Of a DNA stretch of 64,000 bases, positions 36,942 through 45,939 are shown in pieces; position 1 is the first letter of the stretch, and each line of letters begins with the position of its first letter. The notes under the pieces are model-generated. The model was not told the DNA's origin. It did no database searches and saw only the letters and a list, made by a program, of their open reading frames with translations. This DNA comes from Maribacter sedimenticola (lineage in GTDB: Bacteria > Bacteroidota > Bacteroidia > Flavobacteriales > Flavobacteriaceae): NCBI RefSeq assembly GCF_900188415.1, contig NZ_FZNV01000009.1, positions 1-64,000 on the forward strand. Direction: 5' to 3'. The position numbers were made by a program, and so were the translations under genes.

Positions 36942-37853
36942 ATGAGGATTTTAGTATTGTTCTTGTTAGTTGTTGAGCTCTGTCAGGCACAGGAGATATT
37001 AATTGATGGGTACATTCTTGATGATAAGAATGAGCAGGCAATACCCTACGCCAATATAAGTTTCCTAAAGACTTTAAAGGGTACGTCAAGCAATGATGAT
37101 GGGTATTTTTATGTAGATGTGCCCCAATCATTTTTGGAACGTGAGGTACATATCTCCGCGTTGGGCTATAAGGATACCATCCTTTCGGTTAAACGTTTAA
37201 AGGAACAGAAGAAGATAAGGCTTAAGGAAGATACCTTTGAACTGGAGGAAGTGGTGGTATCCAAGGATTTGGGGGACTCCCAAGTATTGAATCCTATTAG
37301 CTCCTATAGTATAAAAAGTGGGTTTTCCTCGGCAGAAACCCCTTGGGTGCTGGCATTGTATTTTCCTAACATTGGCGCTTCTAAAAAATATCTTGAAAAA
37401 ATTACGGTGTTCATGCAACAGAACAGCCGTTTTAAAAGAAGTTCGTCCAAATTTAGGCTTAGGGTCTATGATGTGAACAAGGAAACAAGAAAGCCGGATC
37501 ATGACCTAATTCGTAAGAGTATTATTTTGGAAACCTCCGTTGAGGAAGATTTTGTATCCATTGATCTTTCCGGTTTGGGCATTAGGATTCCTGATGAAGG
37601 AATTTATGTAGGATTGGAATGGTTGTTCTTGCCTTTTAATTGGTATATGAACTCCTATGAACATCCGTTATCCAAGGAAAAAATAGTAGAAGATCGTTTT
37701 GCTCCAACATTTGCCGCTGTTTATCAAAAAAATCAAAATTTCAAAACCATGGTATATGGTATGGGAGAATGGTCGGATTTTATGATTAAGGCGCCGGGGA
37801 ACAATGAAAACTTAATTCCGGCCATCAGTTTAAAAATGTCCAAAAAGAAATAA
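36942..37853 (+). CDS. Secreted protein with CarboxypepD_reg-like domain
   Basis: 303 residues. Signal peptide ends CQAQ. Residues about 18-110 form the carboxypeptidase-regulatory/CNA-B-like domain (IDGYILDDKNEQAIPYANISFL, DGYFYVDVP, ELEEVVVSK), as in TonB-dependent receptor N-termini. The rest (about 120-303) is beta-rich, with IDLSGLGIRIPDEGIYVGLEW, and is of unknown fold. It is not a TonB receptor because there is no plug or barrel. It lies between an exonuclease and an FAH-family gene with 2-bp gaps on both sides; the shared operon says little about function. Confidence 0.85.
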   Translation: MRILVLFLLVVELCQAQEILIDGYILDDKNEQAIPYANISFLKTLKGTSSNDDGYFYVDVPQSFLEREVHISALGYKDTILSVKRLKEQKKIRLKEDTFELEEVVVSKDLGDSQVLNPISSYSIKSGFSSAETPWVLALYFPNIGASKKYLEKITVFMQQNSRFKRSSSKFRLRVYDVNKETRKPDHDLIRKSIILETSVEEDFVSIDLSGLGIRIPDEGIYVGLEWLFLPFNWYMNSYEHPLSKEKIVEDRFAPTFAAVYQKNQNFKTMVYGMGEWSDFMIKAPGNNENLIPAISLKMSKKK

Positions 37854-37855
37854 GG

Positions 37856-38467
37856 ATGAAGATAATTTGTATAGGTAGAAATTATGCTGCCCATATTCAA
37901 GAGCTTAATAATGAAAGACCAACGGAGCCTGTTGTGTTTATAAAGCCAGACTCTTCTGTATTGCCTAAGCAACAGGATTTTTACATACCGGAATTTTCCA
38001 ATGATATTCATTATGAAGTTGAGGTTCTGGTAAAAATAAAGAAAGTAGGTAAGCATATAGACAAGGAATTTGCACCCATGTACTATGATGAAATTGGTTT
38101 AGGAATAGATTTTACCGCTAGGGATCTACAGGCAAAATTGAAAGAAAAAGGACTGCCGTGGGAAAAGGCCAAAGGGTTTGATGGTGCAGCGGTTATAGGT
38201 GAGTGGTTGAATAAAAATCAATTTAAAGACCTTAACGACTTAAATTTTAAGCTGTTAAAAAATGATCAAGTGGTACAGGAAGGAAACACAAAGTTAATGC
38301 TTTGGAAGATAGATGAACTGATAGCTTATGTATCTACTTTTTTTATGCTCAAAAAAGGAGATATTATTTTTACGGGTACGCCTGCGGGTGTTGGCAAAAT
38401 AAGTACAAATGACTATCTTTCGGGGAGCTTGGAGAACAAGGAACTTTTTACCGTAAAAATTAAATAA
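37856..38467 (+). CDS. Fumarylacetoacetate hydrolase family protein
   Basis: 203 residues, the short single-domain form. The sequence GRNYAAHIQE, VFIKPDSSVL, the metal-binding EVEVLVKI and IGLGIDFTARDLQ, and KKGDIIFTGTPAGVG are all characteristic. Members act as acylpyruvate hydrolases or oxaloacetate decarboxylases/tautomerases in the cytoplasm. This one most resembles the FAHD1-like group; the substrate is unproven. Its stop overlaps the next gene start by 1 bp (TAATG). Confidence 0.92.
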   Translation: MKIICIGRNYAAHIQELNNERPTEPVVFIKPDSSVLPKQQDFYIPEFSNDIHYEVEVLVKIKKVGKHIDKEFAPMYYDEIGLGIDFTARDLQAKLKEKGLPWEKAKGFDGAAVIGEWLNKNQFKDLNDLNFKLLKNDQVVQEGNTKLMLWKIDELIAYVSTFFMLKKGDIIFTGTPAGVGKISTNDYLSGSLENKELFTVKIK

Positions 38468-38805
38468 TGATTTATAGCCTGGATAAGATAAATGAGATGG
38501 CAGAGGGAGATCAGGATTTTATAAATTCTGTAATCTCCGTTTTTTTAGAGGAAGTGCCAGAAGATATGGATTTGCTGGAGAAAGCGTTAGTGGCTAAGGA
38601 TCATGGTCAGGTATACCAATTGGCACATAAAATAAAGCCCAATGTAGATTTATTGGGAATGGAACAGACCCGTGCAATTGCTTTGGAGATGGAGACCTTG
38701 GGCAAGGAAGTGGGCAATATGGAAGAGATAGAAAAAAGATTTCCCCTACTTAAGACCGATATAACACAGGTAATTGCCGAGCTTAAAAAAGATTTTGACT
38801 TATAA
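38467..38805 (+). CDS. Histidine phosphotransfer (HPt) domain protein
   Basis: 112 residues, a single HPt four-helix domain. Phospho-acceptor His54 is in the motif LAHKIKPNVDLLGM; the usual KG after the His is KP here. It relays phosphate between hybrid kinases and response regulators, but no kinase or receiver gene is in the neighbourhood, so it is an orphan relay. Translation is coupled on both sides by 1-bp overlaps with the FAH gene and cinA. Single-domain HPt proteins coupled to cinA appear to be common in related genomes (recalled, not checked). Confidence 0.9.
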   Translation: MIYSLDKINEMAEGDQDFINSVISVFLEEVPEDMDLLEKALVAKDHGQVYQLAHKIKPNVDLLGMEQTRAIALEMETLGKEVGNMEEIEKRFPLLKTDITQVIAELKKDFDL

Positions 38806-40055
38806 TGCTTGCAGAAATAATTACCATTGGCGATGAGATTCTCATTGGCCAAATTATTGATACGAATTCAACTTTTATCGCCCAAGAGTTAAACAAAATT
38901 GGGATATCGGTATTTCAAATAACCTCGGTTCAAGATGACCGTACCCATATTTTAAATGCCTTTGCTGATGCCGCCAAACGGGTAGACGTTGTTTTGGTTA
39001 CCGGAGGGCTGGGACCTACAAAGGATGATGTAACCAAGCATACCTTCTGTGAATATTTTAATGATCACTTGGTAGAGGATCCTGCCGTATTGGCCCATGT
39101 AGAAGAACTTTTTGCCAAGTATATCAATTCCACACCTATATCGGATATCAACCGTAAACAGGCTTTGGTGCCAAGTAAGGCAGAAGTGCTACATAATGAC
39201 AATGGCACTGCGCCAGGCATGTGGATGCATCAAAACGGGGTTACCTTTGTTTCCATGCCCGGTGTGCCTTTTGAAATGAAGCATTTAATGAAGGAGCGGG
39301 TAATACCCAAACTTTCGGCATTATATAAAAGACCGTATATCATCCATAGGACTATAACAACATATGGTCTGGGGGAAAGTGCAATTGCCAATAGGATAGA
39401 AGCTTGGGAAGACGCGCTTCCATCACATATAAAATTGGCCTATTTGCCTAATTTGGGCAAGGTGCGCTTAAGGATATCGGCAAAGGGCCCTGAGTATTCC
39501 CCGCTCATGGAGAGCGTAGATGCGGAATGCGAAAAGTTGTATCCTATGATCCATGATATCATGTTGGGTCTTGAGGATGATGAATCACTGGAGGAACTTA
39601 TAGCAAGATTGTTGACCAAGAAGGGATTGACCCTTTCAACTGCGGAAAGTTTTACCGGGGGAAAAATTGCCAGTACCTTAACGTCCATACCGGGGGCATC
39701 CAAGTACTTTAAGGGTAGTGTGGTAAGTTATGCTACGGAAACCAAGGTAAATGTATTGGGTGTGCCGCAAGAGCTAGTAGATGCCCATTCTGTGGTAAGT
39801 GCGCAAGTAGCCGGTGCTATGGCAAAGGGGGTAAGAAAGTTGATGAAAACCGACTTTGCAATTGCTACAACCGGGAATGCCGGACCTTCAAAAGGAGACT
39901 CCGATGCGGAGGTAGGAACCGTGTTTATCGCCATAGAAGGAGAAAAAATACAATTGGTACAAGAATTTAAGATGGGGAGCAACCGCGAACGTATTGTGGA
40001 AAAGTCTGTAAATAAGGCATTTGAGCTGCTTCAAAAAGAAATTTTAAAAATGTGA
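38805..40055 (+). CDS. cinA: CinA family protein (NMN deamidase / competence-damage protein)
   Basis: 416 residues with both domains. The N-terminal molybdopterin-binding-like (MoCF/COG1058) part has IGDEILIGQIIDTNS and TGGLGPTKDDVT. The C-terminal CinA domain has TAESFTGGKIASTLTSIPG and TTGNAGPSKGD...VGTVFIA. The C-terminal domain is an NMN deamidase in characterised members, recycling pyridine nucleotide; the N-terminal part can act as an ADP-ribose pyrophosphatase. Last gene of the five-gene run. Confidence 0.95.
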   Translation: MLAEIITIGDEILIGQIIDTNSTFIAQELNKIGISVFQITSVQDDRTHILNAFADAAKRVDVVLVTGGLGPTKDDVTKHTFCEYFNDHLVEDPAVLAHVEELFAKYINSTPISDINRKQALVPSKAEVLHNDNGTAPGMWMHQNGVTFVSMPGVPFEMKHLMKERVIPKLSALYKRPYIIHRTITTYGLGESAIANRIEAWEDALPSHIKLAYLPNLGKVRLRISAKGPEYSPLMESVDAECEKLYPMIHDIMLGLEDDESLEELIARLLTKKGLTLSTAESFTGGKIASTLTSIPGASKYFKGSVVSYATETKVNVLGVPQELVDAHSVVSAQVAGAMAKGVRKLMKTDFAIATTGNAGPSKGDSDAEVGTVFIAIEGEKIQLVQEFKMGSNRERIVEKSVNKAFELLQKEILKM

Positions 40056-40064
40056 AGTATTATG

Positions 40065-40095
40065 TTGTCTGTACGATAAAAATGATATAAATTTG
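40065..40095 (+). promoter_or_regulatory. Promoter of the L28-L33-DUF4295 operon
   Basis: GTTG with TTG at 40065-40067, a 20-bp spacer, then TAAATTTG (40088-40095), a good match to the Bacteroidetes TTTG-N19-21-TAnnTTTG promoter. The ATG is 29 bp downstream. Confidence 0.65.
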
Positions 40096-40124
40096 CACCC
40101 TGTTTAAAAGAAAAAGTCAGCACG

Positions 40125-40364
40125 ATGTCAAAAGTATGTGAAATTACGGGGAAGAAGGCGATGTTTGGGAACAACGTATCGTTTTCAATCAATAAGACCA
40201 GAAGAAGATTTGATGTAAATCTTTCAAAGAAGCGTTTTTACATTCCTGAGGAAGACCGTTGGATTACGCTTAAAGTTTCAACAAGAGCTTTAAAAAGTAT
40301 CAATAAAAAAGGCATTTCTGCTGTGTTAAAAGAGGCAAAAGCAAAAGGATTAGTTATAAAATAA
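40125..40364 (+). CDS. rpmB: 50S ribosomal protein L28
   Basis: 79 residues. MSKVCEITGKKAMFGNNVSFSINKTRRRF and LKVSTRALKSINKKG are the L28 signature. Only one cysteine is left of the possible zinc-binding set, so this is a C-minus type. First gene of a small ribosomal operon with L33 (20 bp on) and DUF4295. Confidence 0.97.
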   Translation: MSKVCEITGKKAMFGNNVSFSINKTRRRFDVNLSKKRFYIPEEDRWITLKVSTRALKSINKKGISAVLKEAKAKGLVIK

Positions 40365-40384
40365 TCTGGAAAATATAGCGTACG

Positions 40385-40567
40385 ATGGCAAAGAAAGGCA
40401 ATAGAATACAAGTAATATTAGAGTGCACTGAGCACAAGGAATCTGGACAACCTGGAACTTCTAGATATATTACCACAAAAAATAAGAAGAACACTCCTGA
40501 GAGATTGGAAATTAAAAAATTCAATCCTATTCTTAAGAGAATGACCGTTCATAAAGAAATTAAATAG
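40385..40567 (+). CDS. rpmG: 50S ribosomal protein L33
   Basis: 60 residues. [20 protein letters not shown]...[25 protein letters not shown] is clearly L33. It has one Cys (residue 14) and lacks the CxxC pairs of zinc-binding L33, hence the zinc-independent form. Located 20 bp after rpmB and 36 bp before the DUF4295 gene. Confidence 0.97.
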   Translation: MAKKGNRIQVILECTEHKESGQPGTSRYITTKNKKNTPERLEIKKFNPILKRMTVHKEIK

Positions 40568-40603
40568 ATTTTCGTTTTTACGAAGACCATAAAAATATAA
40601 GTC

Positions 40604-40756
40604 ATGGCTAAGAAAACCGTAGCAAGTTTACAGACAAGTTCTAAAAGATTGACAAAAGCAATAAAAATGGTTAAGTCACCAAAATCCGGTGCTTATGTTT
40701 TTGTTGAGCAAGTAATGGCACCAGAATTGGTGGATGCTTGGATTGCCAAGAAATAA
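40604..40756 (+). CDS. DUF4295 protein, Bacteroidetes-specific (50 residues)
   Basis: MAKKTVASLQTSSKRLTKAI ... FVEQVMAPELVDAWIAKK is the DUF4295 family, a very short basic protein nearly always encoded behind L28 and L33 in Bacteroidetes. Conserved linkage, size and basic N-terminus suggest a lineage-specific ribosome-associated protein; that is inference. ATG at 40604 gives the family-standard length. Confidence 0.93.
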   Translation: MAKKTVASLQTSSKRLTKAIKMVKSPKSGAYVFVEQVMAPELVDAWIAKK

Positions 40757-40782
40757 GATTAATAACTTTTTGTAGTTATTGT

Positions 40783-40812
40783 AAGCCTCTTTCCTACGAA
40801 AGGGGCTTTTTA
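40783..40812 (+). terminator. Intrinsic terminator between the ribosomal operon and ftsY
   Basis: AAGCCTCTTTC / GAAAGGGGCTT (one T-G pair), CTAC loop, then a T-run (TTTT AATTTTT). Confidence 0.85.
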
Positions 40813-40817
40813 ATTTT

Positions 40818-40825
40818 TATATTTG
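40818..40825 (+). promoter_or_regulatory. Putative -7 element for ftsY
   Basis: TATATTTG matches TAnnTTTG, 19 bp before the ftsY ATG and directly after the terminator, so ftsY probably starts its own transcript. The -33 region overlaps the terminator stem and has no TTTG. Confidence 0.5.
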
Positions 40826-40844
40826 AATAACTATAGTTGAAACG

Positions 40845-41801
40845 ATGAGCTTATTTAAAAAGATATTTTCTACACAGAAGAAAGAGACCTTGGATAAAGG
40901 TTTGGAGAAAACCAAGACCAATTTTTTCTCTAAATTGGGGAAAGCGGTTGCCGGAAAGTCCAAAGTAGATGATGATGTTCTGGATAATCTTGAAGAAGTG
41001 CTGGTGACCTCGGATGTGGGGGTAGATACCACCTTAAAAATAATTACAAGAATAGAAGCAAGGGTTGCCCGTGATAAATATGTGGGTACTGAAGAACTTA
41101 ATGGTATTCTACGTGAGGAAATTGCCGGACTATTATCGGAGACCGATCAGAATGAAAATGTAGGTCTAAGTGTTCCTGAAGGAAAGAAACCATATGTAAT
41201 TATGGTTGTTGGTGTCAATGGTGTAGGTAAGACCACTACAATTGGTAAATTGGCTTATCAATATAAAAAACAAGGATTAAAGGTGGTCTTAGGTGCTGCT
41301 GATACGTTCAGGGCAGCTGCCATAGACCAGTTGCAGGTATGGGCGGATCGTGTAGATGTACCCATAGTCAAGCAGCAAATGGGCAGTGACCCCGCTTCCG
41401 TTGCTTTTGATACCTTAAGTTCCGCCGTAACCCAAAATGCGGATGTGGTCATTATAGACACCGCTGGCCGTTTGCACAACAAAGTCAATTTAATGAACGA
41501 GTTGACCAAGGTAAAACGTGTAATGCAAAAGGTTGTGGAAAATACTCCACATGAGGTGCTTTTGGTGTTAGATGGTTCAACCGGTCAAAATGCCTTTGAA
41601 CAAGCCAAACAATTTACAAAAGCTACCGAAGTTACCGCTTTGGCCATTACAAAATTGGATGGTACAGCCAAAGGTGGCGTGGTCATAGGTATATCCGATC
41701 AGTTCAAGATTCCTGTAAAATTTATTGGGGTTGGAGAAGGTATTGAGGATTTACAGGTATTTAATAAATATGAATTTGTAGATTCTTTCTTTAAACTATA
41801 G
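40845..41801 (+). CDS. ftsY: Signal recognition particle receptor FtsY
   Basis: 318 residues. An NG-domain protein with only a short basic A-region at the N-terminus (KKIFSTQKKETLDKGLEKTK), as in Bacteroidetes. GTPase motifs: G1 GVNGVGKT (123-130), DTFRAAA, DTAGR, TKLDGTAKGG. Receives SRP-ribosome complexes at the inner membrane for co-translational insertion. The DUF2911 gene starts 3 bp after its stop. Confidence 0.97.
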   Translation: MSLFKKIFSTQKKETLDKGLEKTKTNFFSKLGKAVAGKSKVDDDVLDNLEEVLVTSDVGVDTTLKIITRIEARVARDKYVGTEELNGILREEIAGLLSETDQNENVGLSVPEGKKPYVIMVVGVNGVGKTTTIGKLAYQYKKQGLKVVLGAADTFRAAAIDQLQVWADRVDVPIVKQQMGSDPASVAFDTLSSAVTQNADVVIIDTAGRLHNKVNLMNELTKVKRVMQKVVENTPHEVLLVLDGSTGQNAFEQAKQFTKATEVTALAITKLDGTAKGGVVIGISDQFKIPVKFIGVGEGIEDLQVFNKYEFVDSFFKL

Positions 41802-41804
41802 CCA

Positions 41805-42635
41805 TTGAAATTCACCTGGTTTGTATTGTTGCTCACTACGGTTAGCCTTTGTAAGGCACAAATAAACCATCCTAAAATAAGCCCTTTTTCTACACTAGTT
41901 CAAGAAGTGGGCTTTACCGAAATTAAAGTTGAATATTCAAGACCAGCGGCACGCGGTCGACATTTATTTGGGATTGCACCCAATGGCGAGTCTGGCTTGG
42001 TACCATTTGGTCGTATTTGGCGGGTTGGAGCAAATGCCTCTACAAAAATAAAGTTCAATAAAGCAGTGTACATCAATAATACCAAACTTGAAAAAGGTAC
42101 ATATGCCCTATATGCTTTTCCCGAAACAGATAAATGGCAAATTGTCTTTCATAAGAATATAAACCATTGGGGAGATGGTAGAAATGCATATAATGAAAAA
42201 GAAGATGCGTTAAGGTTGCCCATAGTACCTGAAAAAACTATGGACTTTCAAGAGAGTTTCCAAATAGCATTTGATGCTATTGATCACAATGGTTTACAGA
42301 TGACCTGGCATTGGGGGAATACAAAACTAGTTATACCTATAGCTGTTGATACCAAAAGGCATATGCAGGACCAGATAGATTTGGCCTTAAAGGAATTGCC
42401 CAATGCACAAACCTATTATGAAATTGCCAGGTATTACCAAGAGCAAGGTTTGGAAACTGAGTTGGCCTTGGAATATGTGGACAATGCAATTACGTTAGGT
42501 GGTGGCACCTATTTTTATTACCGTGTGAAATCATTGATTTTGGCGGATATGGAACAGTACCAAGAGGCAATATCCTATGCAGAGGCATCTATGGAATTGG
42601 CGCAACAATTAAATAAGATGAGTTTGTACGGTTAA
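41805..42635 (+). CDS. DUF2911 domain secreted protein
   Basis: 276 residues. Signal peptide ends LCKAQ. Residues about 22-185 form the DUF2911 domain (EVGFTEIKVEYSRPAARGRHLFG, GRIWRVGANASTKIKFN, LEKGTYALYAFP, WQIVFHKN). A C-terminal helical segment (about 190-276) resembles tetratricopeptide helices. The start is TTG, 3 bp after ftsY, because the signal peptide begins exactly there. Periplasmic, function unknown. Confidence 0.88.
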   Translation: MKFTWFVLLLTTVSLCKAQINHPKISPFSTLVQEVGFTEIKVEYSRPAARGRHLFGIAPNGESGLVPFGRIWRVGANASTKIKFNKAVYINNTKLEKGTYALYAFPETDKWQIVFHKNINHWGDGRNAYNEKEDALRLPIVPEKTMDFQESFQIAFDAIDHNGLQMTWHWGNTKLVIPIAVDTKRHMQDQIDLALKELPNAQTYYEIARYYQEQGLETELALEYVDNAITLGGGTYFYYRVKSLILADMEQYQEAISYAEASMELAQQLNKMSLYG

Positions 42636-42689
42636 ACAAGGCCAATATTAAGGATTGGGAGTCTAAAAAATAATCAACGATTTAATATT

Positions 42690-44369
42690 ATGAAAAAAAT
42701 TTTAGGGATAATAACGATCGTTTTGTTAAGCGCATGTAAGGAGAAGCAAAATTCTATGAAAGAAGAAATTGTGTTATGGTCGCCATATAATGATTCTGTT
42801 GAGGTTGCGGCAAATGCCGATCACGAAATTGAGCGTATGCAGTATAAGCTGATACAATCTAAAATTTTGGATAAGAATGAAGTGTTCGTGCCTTTATATA
42901 GTGAAGTGACCAAACTAAGTGAAGAAAGATACCATGCTTTGGCTCCAATGATTTTGGAACAGAACATATTTACGATAAGAGACCATATAGAAAAAGAAGC
43001 ACTTACTTATGAAGAATTGGTCTTGTTCTTTTTGCACCGTATTTATAAATATGAATTGAACAATACAACCACATTAAACACGGTAATATCTTTAAATGCT
43101 CAAATAGTAGATCAGGCACGGGAATTGGATGAAGATAGGAAAATGGGCAGGTCGCCCAAAATTAAGCATCCAATATATGGTATGCCAATATTGTTAAAGG
43201 ATAATATTAATACTGCCGGTATGAAAACAACGGCAGGTTCCATAGCCTTGATGGATAACGAGGTAGGCGATGCATTTATCGTTTCCAATTTAAAAAAGAA
43301 CGGGGCTTTGATTTTGGGAAAGGTCAATTTGAGTGAATGGGCATATTTTTTGTGCTCAGGTTGTCCGGTTGGCTATAGTGCCTATGGTGGTCAAACCTTA
43401 AACCCCTATGGCAGAAGAATTTTTGAAACCGGAGGTTCAAGTTCTGGGAGTGGAACATCAATTGCGGCAAATTATGCAGTTGCGGCAGTAGGTACGGAGA
43501 CATCAGGGTCAATACTTTCTCCTAGTAGTCAAAACTCTATTGTAGGTTTAAAGCCAACCATTGGTTTGCTTAGTCGCACTGGTATTGTACCTATTTCAAG
43601 TACGTTGGATACACCTGGACCCATGACAAAAAATGTTGTGGACAATGCAATATTATTGTCTGCAATGCTGGGCCATGATGCACAAGATTCTGCATCGGTA
43701 CAAAAAGATTTTCCGGGTATATTATCAGCGGGACTTCATCCTGAAAATTTAAGCGAAATGAGGCTTGGTGCGTTTGCAGAACTTATAAAGACTGATAGTA
43801 TGTATAGAACTACTATAGAGAATTTAAAACGAGCAGGCGCACAAATTGTGGAATTTACCCCGCCGGATGTCAAAATGGATGGTTTCCTTAGTATCCTTAA
43901 CATTGATATGAGGAACGATTTGCCCAAATATTTAAAAAATCATAGTAGACCAAAAAAGGTAAAGGTAGGTTCCGTAGAAGATGTTATCCATTTTAATAAT
44001 TTGGATACTAACGTAAGGGTACCATACGGCCAATCACTTTTTGAGGGTATAATTGCCGATACTACCTCAAAGGAAAAATTACGGGAAATAAAGGCCAATT
44101 TGGAAAAGAATGGTCGTTTGTTTTTTGATACCGCAATGGATAGCCATAATTTGGATGCAATATTGTCCATTAATAATTACCATGCCGGCTATGCTGCCGT
44201 AGCAAAATATCCTGCACTTACGGTACCTATGGGATATAAACCTACAGGGGAGCCAATTAGCCTTACGTTTATTGGGAAACAGTTTTCTGAAGCACATTTA
44301 CTTAGAATGGGAAAAGCTTTTGAAAATAATTTTAAAGTACGCTTAATGCCTAAGGGTTACGGGGAGTAA
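42690..44369 (+). CDS. Amidase-signature lipoprotein
   Basis: 559 residues. Lipobox LLSAC with Cys16, so membrane-anchored in the periplasm. Amidase-signature core with catalytic Lys170 (MPILLKDNINTAG), the cis-Ser region GGSSSGSGTS (about 249-257) and nucleophile Ser274 (TETSGSILSP). Hydrolyses an amide of unknown identity, possibly a peptide or D-amino-acid amide. The typical last block (YHAGYAAVAKYPALTVPMGY) is intact. Candidate member of a rightward run ftsY-DUF2911-amidase-phosphoesterase. Confidence 0.92.
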   Translation: MKKILGIITIVLLSACKEKQNSMKEEIVLWSPYNDSVEVAANADHEIERMQYKLIQSKILDKNEVFVPLYSEVTKLSEERYHALAPMILEQNIFTIRDHIEKEALTYEELVLFFLHRIYKYELNNTTTLNTVISLNAQIVDQARELDEDRKMGRSPKIKHPIYGMPILLKDNINTAGMKTTAGSIALMDNEVGDAFIVSNLKKNGALILGKVNLSEWAYFLCSGCPVGYSAYGGQTLNPYGRRIFETGGSSSGSGTSIAANYAVAAVGTETSGSILSPSSQNSIVGLKPTIGLLSRTGIVPISSTLDTPGPMTKNVVDNAILLSAMLGHDAQDSASVQKDFPGILSAGLHPENLSEMRLGAFAELIKTDSMYRTTIENLKRAGAQIVEFTPPDVKMDGFLSILNIDMRNDLPKYLKNHSRPKKVKVGSVEDVIHFNNLDTNVRVPYGQSLFEGIIADTTSKEKLREIKANLEKNGRLFFDTAMDSHNLDAILSINNYHAGYAAVAKYPALTVPMGYKPTGEPISLTFIGKQFSEAHLLRMGKAFENNFKVRLMPKGYGE

Positions 44370-44385
44370 AACCTATAAGGATAGG

Positions 44386-45231
44386 ATGGAGAGACGAAAG
44401 TTTTTAAAGAAAACCTTTAACTGGGGTGCTGGCTTAGGGATATTGGCAGGATTGTACAGTTGGCAGTTAGAACCCTTTTGGTTGGAATTTGTTCGTGTAA
44501 AGATGCCCGTCAAAAATTTACCCGAACATTTGATCGGTAAGACCTTAATGCAAATCAGTGATATTCATATTGGCAATAGTTTTGATTACCAATATATTAT
44601 AGATTCCTTTAAGGAGGCCCAAAGCTTAAATCCAGACTTTGTTGTGTATACCGGAGATTATGTTAGCTATGAGGACGACAGCCAATTTATAAAGTTAAAA
44701 GAAGTGTTGGCACATGCGGTCACGGGCAGTATGGGTACCGTAGCAGTTTTGGGAAATCATGATTATGGGATAAATTATGAGGAAGAGCGGGTTGCCGCTG
44801 AGATTACGGGACAATTGATCAATGCCGGTGTTACGGTATTGCGTAATGAAGCTGTTCAAATGAGCGGATTGCATATAATAGGTATAGATGATATGTGGGG
44901 TATAAATTTTTATCCCGAAAAGGCCATGAGACAATTTCAAGAAGGTGCGCCCACTATTGTTTTATGTCATAATCCGGATGTTTGCGATTTGCCTGTATGG
45001 AACAATTATAAAGGTTGGATATTATCTGGTCATACACATGGGGGACAGGTAAAGCCTCCTTTTCTGCCGCCACCTATGCTACCGGTCGAGAATAGAAATT
45101 ATACGGCAGGAGTCATAGATTTGGAAGATGGTAGATCACTCTATATCAATAGGGCCTTAGGTTGTTTGTTGCAGGTGCGTTTTAATGTACGACCAGAAAT
45201 TACCTTGTTTACTTTAGCGCGCGAAGATTAG
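44386..45231 (+). CDS. Metallophosphoesterase (YkuE/YaeI-like), Tat-type N-terminus
   Basis: 281 residues. The N-terminus MERRKFLKKTFNWGAG has a twin-arginine RRxFLK motif followed by a hydrophobic segment, suggesting Tat export. Calcineurin-like motifs: SDIHIG (Asp59, His61), TGDY (Asp91), LGNHDYG (Asn124, His125), CHNPD and SGHTHGGQV. Relatives include UDP-2,3-diacylglucosamine hydrolase-like and YkuE enzymes; phosphodiester or phospholipid substrate unknown. Start 16 bp after the amidase stop, consistent with co-transcription. Confidence 0.92.
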   Translation: MERRKFLKKTFNWGAGLGILAGLYSWQLEPFWLEFVRVKMPVKNLPEHLIGKTLMQISDIHIGNSFDYQYIIDSFKEAQSLNPDFVVYTGDYVSYEDDSQFIKLKEVLAHAVTGSMGTVAVLGNHDYGINYEEERVAAEITGQLINAGVTVLRNEAVQMSGLHIIGIDDMWGINFYPEKAMRQFQEGAPTIVLCHNPDVCDLPVWNNYKGWILSGHTHGGQVKPPFLPPPMLPVENRNYTAGVIDLEDGRSLYINRALGCLLQVRFNVRPEITLFTLARED

Positions 45232-45255
45232 GTATATGTCGATTGTCCTTATCGA

Positions 45256-45858
45256 TTATTTAATGGATTCCACTACTTTGTCTACCGCTAATCTTGATTT
45301 GCCATTAATACTTGGCTGATTTTTATCTGAATTATCTCTATAACCGATCGCAACCGCAAAAAGTACTTTATGGTCTTTTAATTTTAAAACTTTTTTGTAT
45401 TTCAAAGGCTCTATACCTTCCATTGGGGTAGAATCTATTTTCATTGCGGCACAGGCAGCCAAAAAGAAGCCAAGGGAAAGGTAAACTTGGTGGGTAAGCC
45501 AGGTAATGGTAGTGTCCGCTGGTTGTTCCTTGATAAACTGTTTGTAATAATTTATTGAACCTTCAGCAAGATTGTCCTCAACGTGTTTTTCAAAACGTTC
45601 AAGATTATCCATTACGCTAAAAACAACTAGATGGCTTGCATTTTTAATTTTTGGGGCATTGAAGAAAGATGCTTCAGCTAATGAATTTTTGATTTCCTCA
45701 TTGGATATAAACGAAAATAACCAAGGTTGGCTATTTATCGATGAAGGGCTAAGCTTAAGAATATGTTTTAATTCTTCTATCTGGGTTTCAGGTATTTTTT
45801 TACTTGCATCAAAAATCTTGGTAGTGTAGCGCTCTTCGGCCAAAGTTTTAAAATCCAT
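45256..45858 (-). CDS. NAD(P)H-dependent nitroreductase (NfsB-like)
   Basis: 200 residues from the ATG at 45858; an in-frame TTG at 45873 is less likely because of the poly-T/A run there. FMN-binding nitroreductase fold with LAEERYTTKIFDASKKIPE, LKLSPSSINSQPWLFSFI, and AVAIGYRDNSDKNQPSINGKSRLAVDKVV. Resembles the E. coli NfsB/oxygen-insensitive group: reduces nitroaromatics, quinones or dihydropteridine. Cytosolic single-gene unit, convergent with the metallophosphoesterase gene and 82 bp downstream of the serine hydrolase gene's stop. Confidence 0.92.
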   Translation of the reverse strand: MDFKTLAEERYTTKIFDASKKIPETQIEELKHILKLSPSSINSQPWLFSFISNEEIKNSLAEASFFNAPKIKNASHLVVFSVMDNLERFEKHVEDNLAEGSINYYKQFIKEQPADTTITWLTHQVYLSLGFFLAACAAMKIDSTPMEGIEPLKYKKVLKLKDHKVLFAVAIGYRDNSDKNQPSINGKSRLAVDKVVESIK

Positions 45859-45939
45859 CAATTTTTTTTGCAAAAATACGCAATGTAGTCTTCTAATAGA
45901 GAAGGTATTTCATGATATCGGTAAAATACTAGCTGATGG

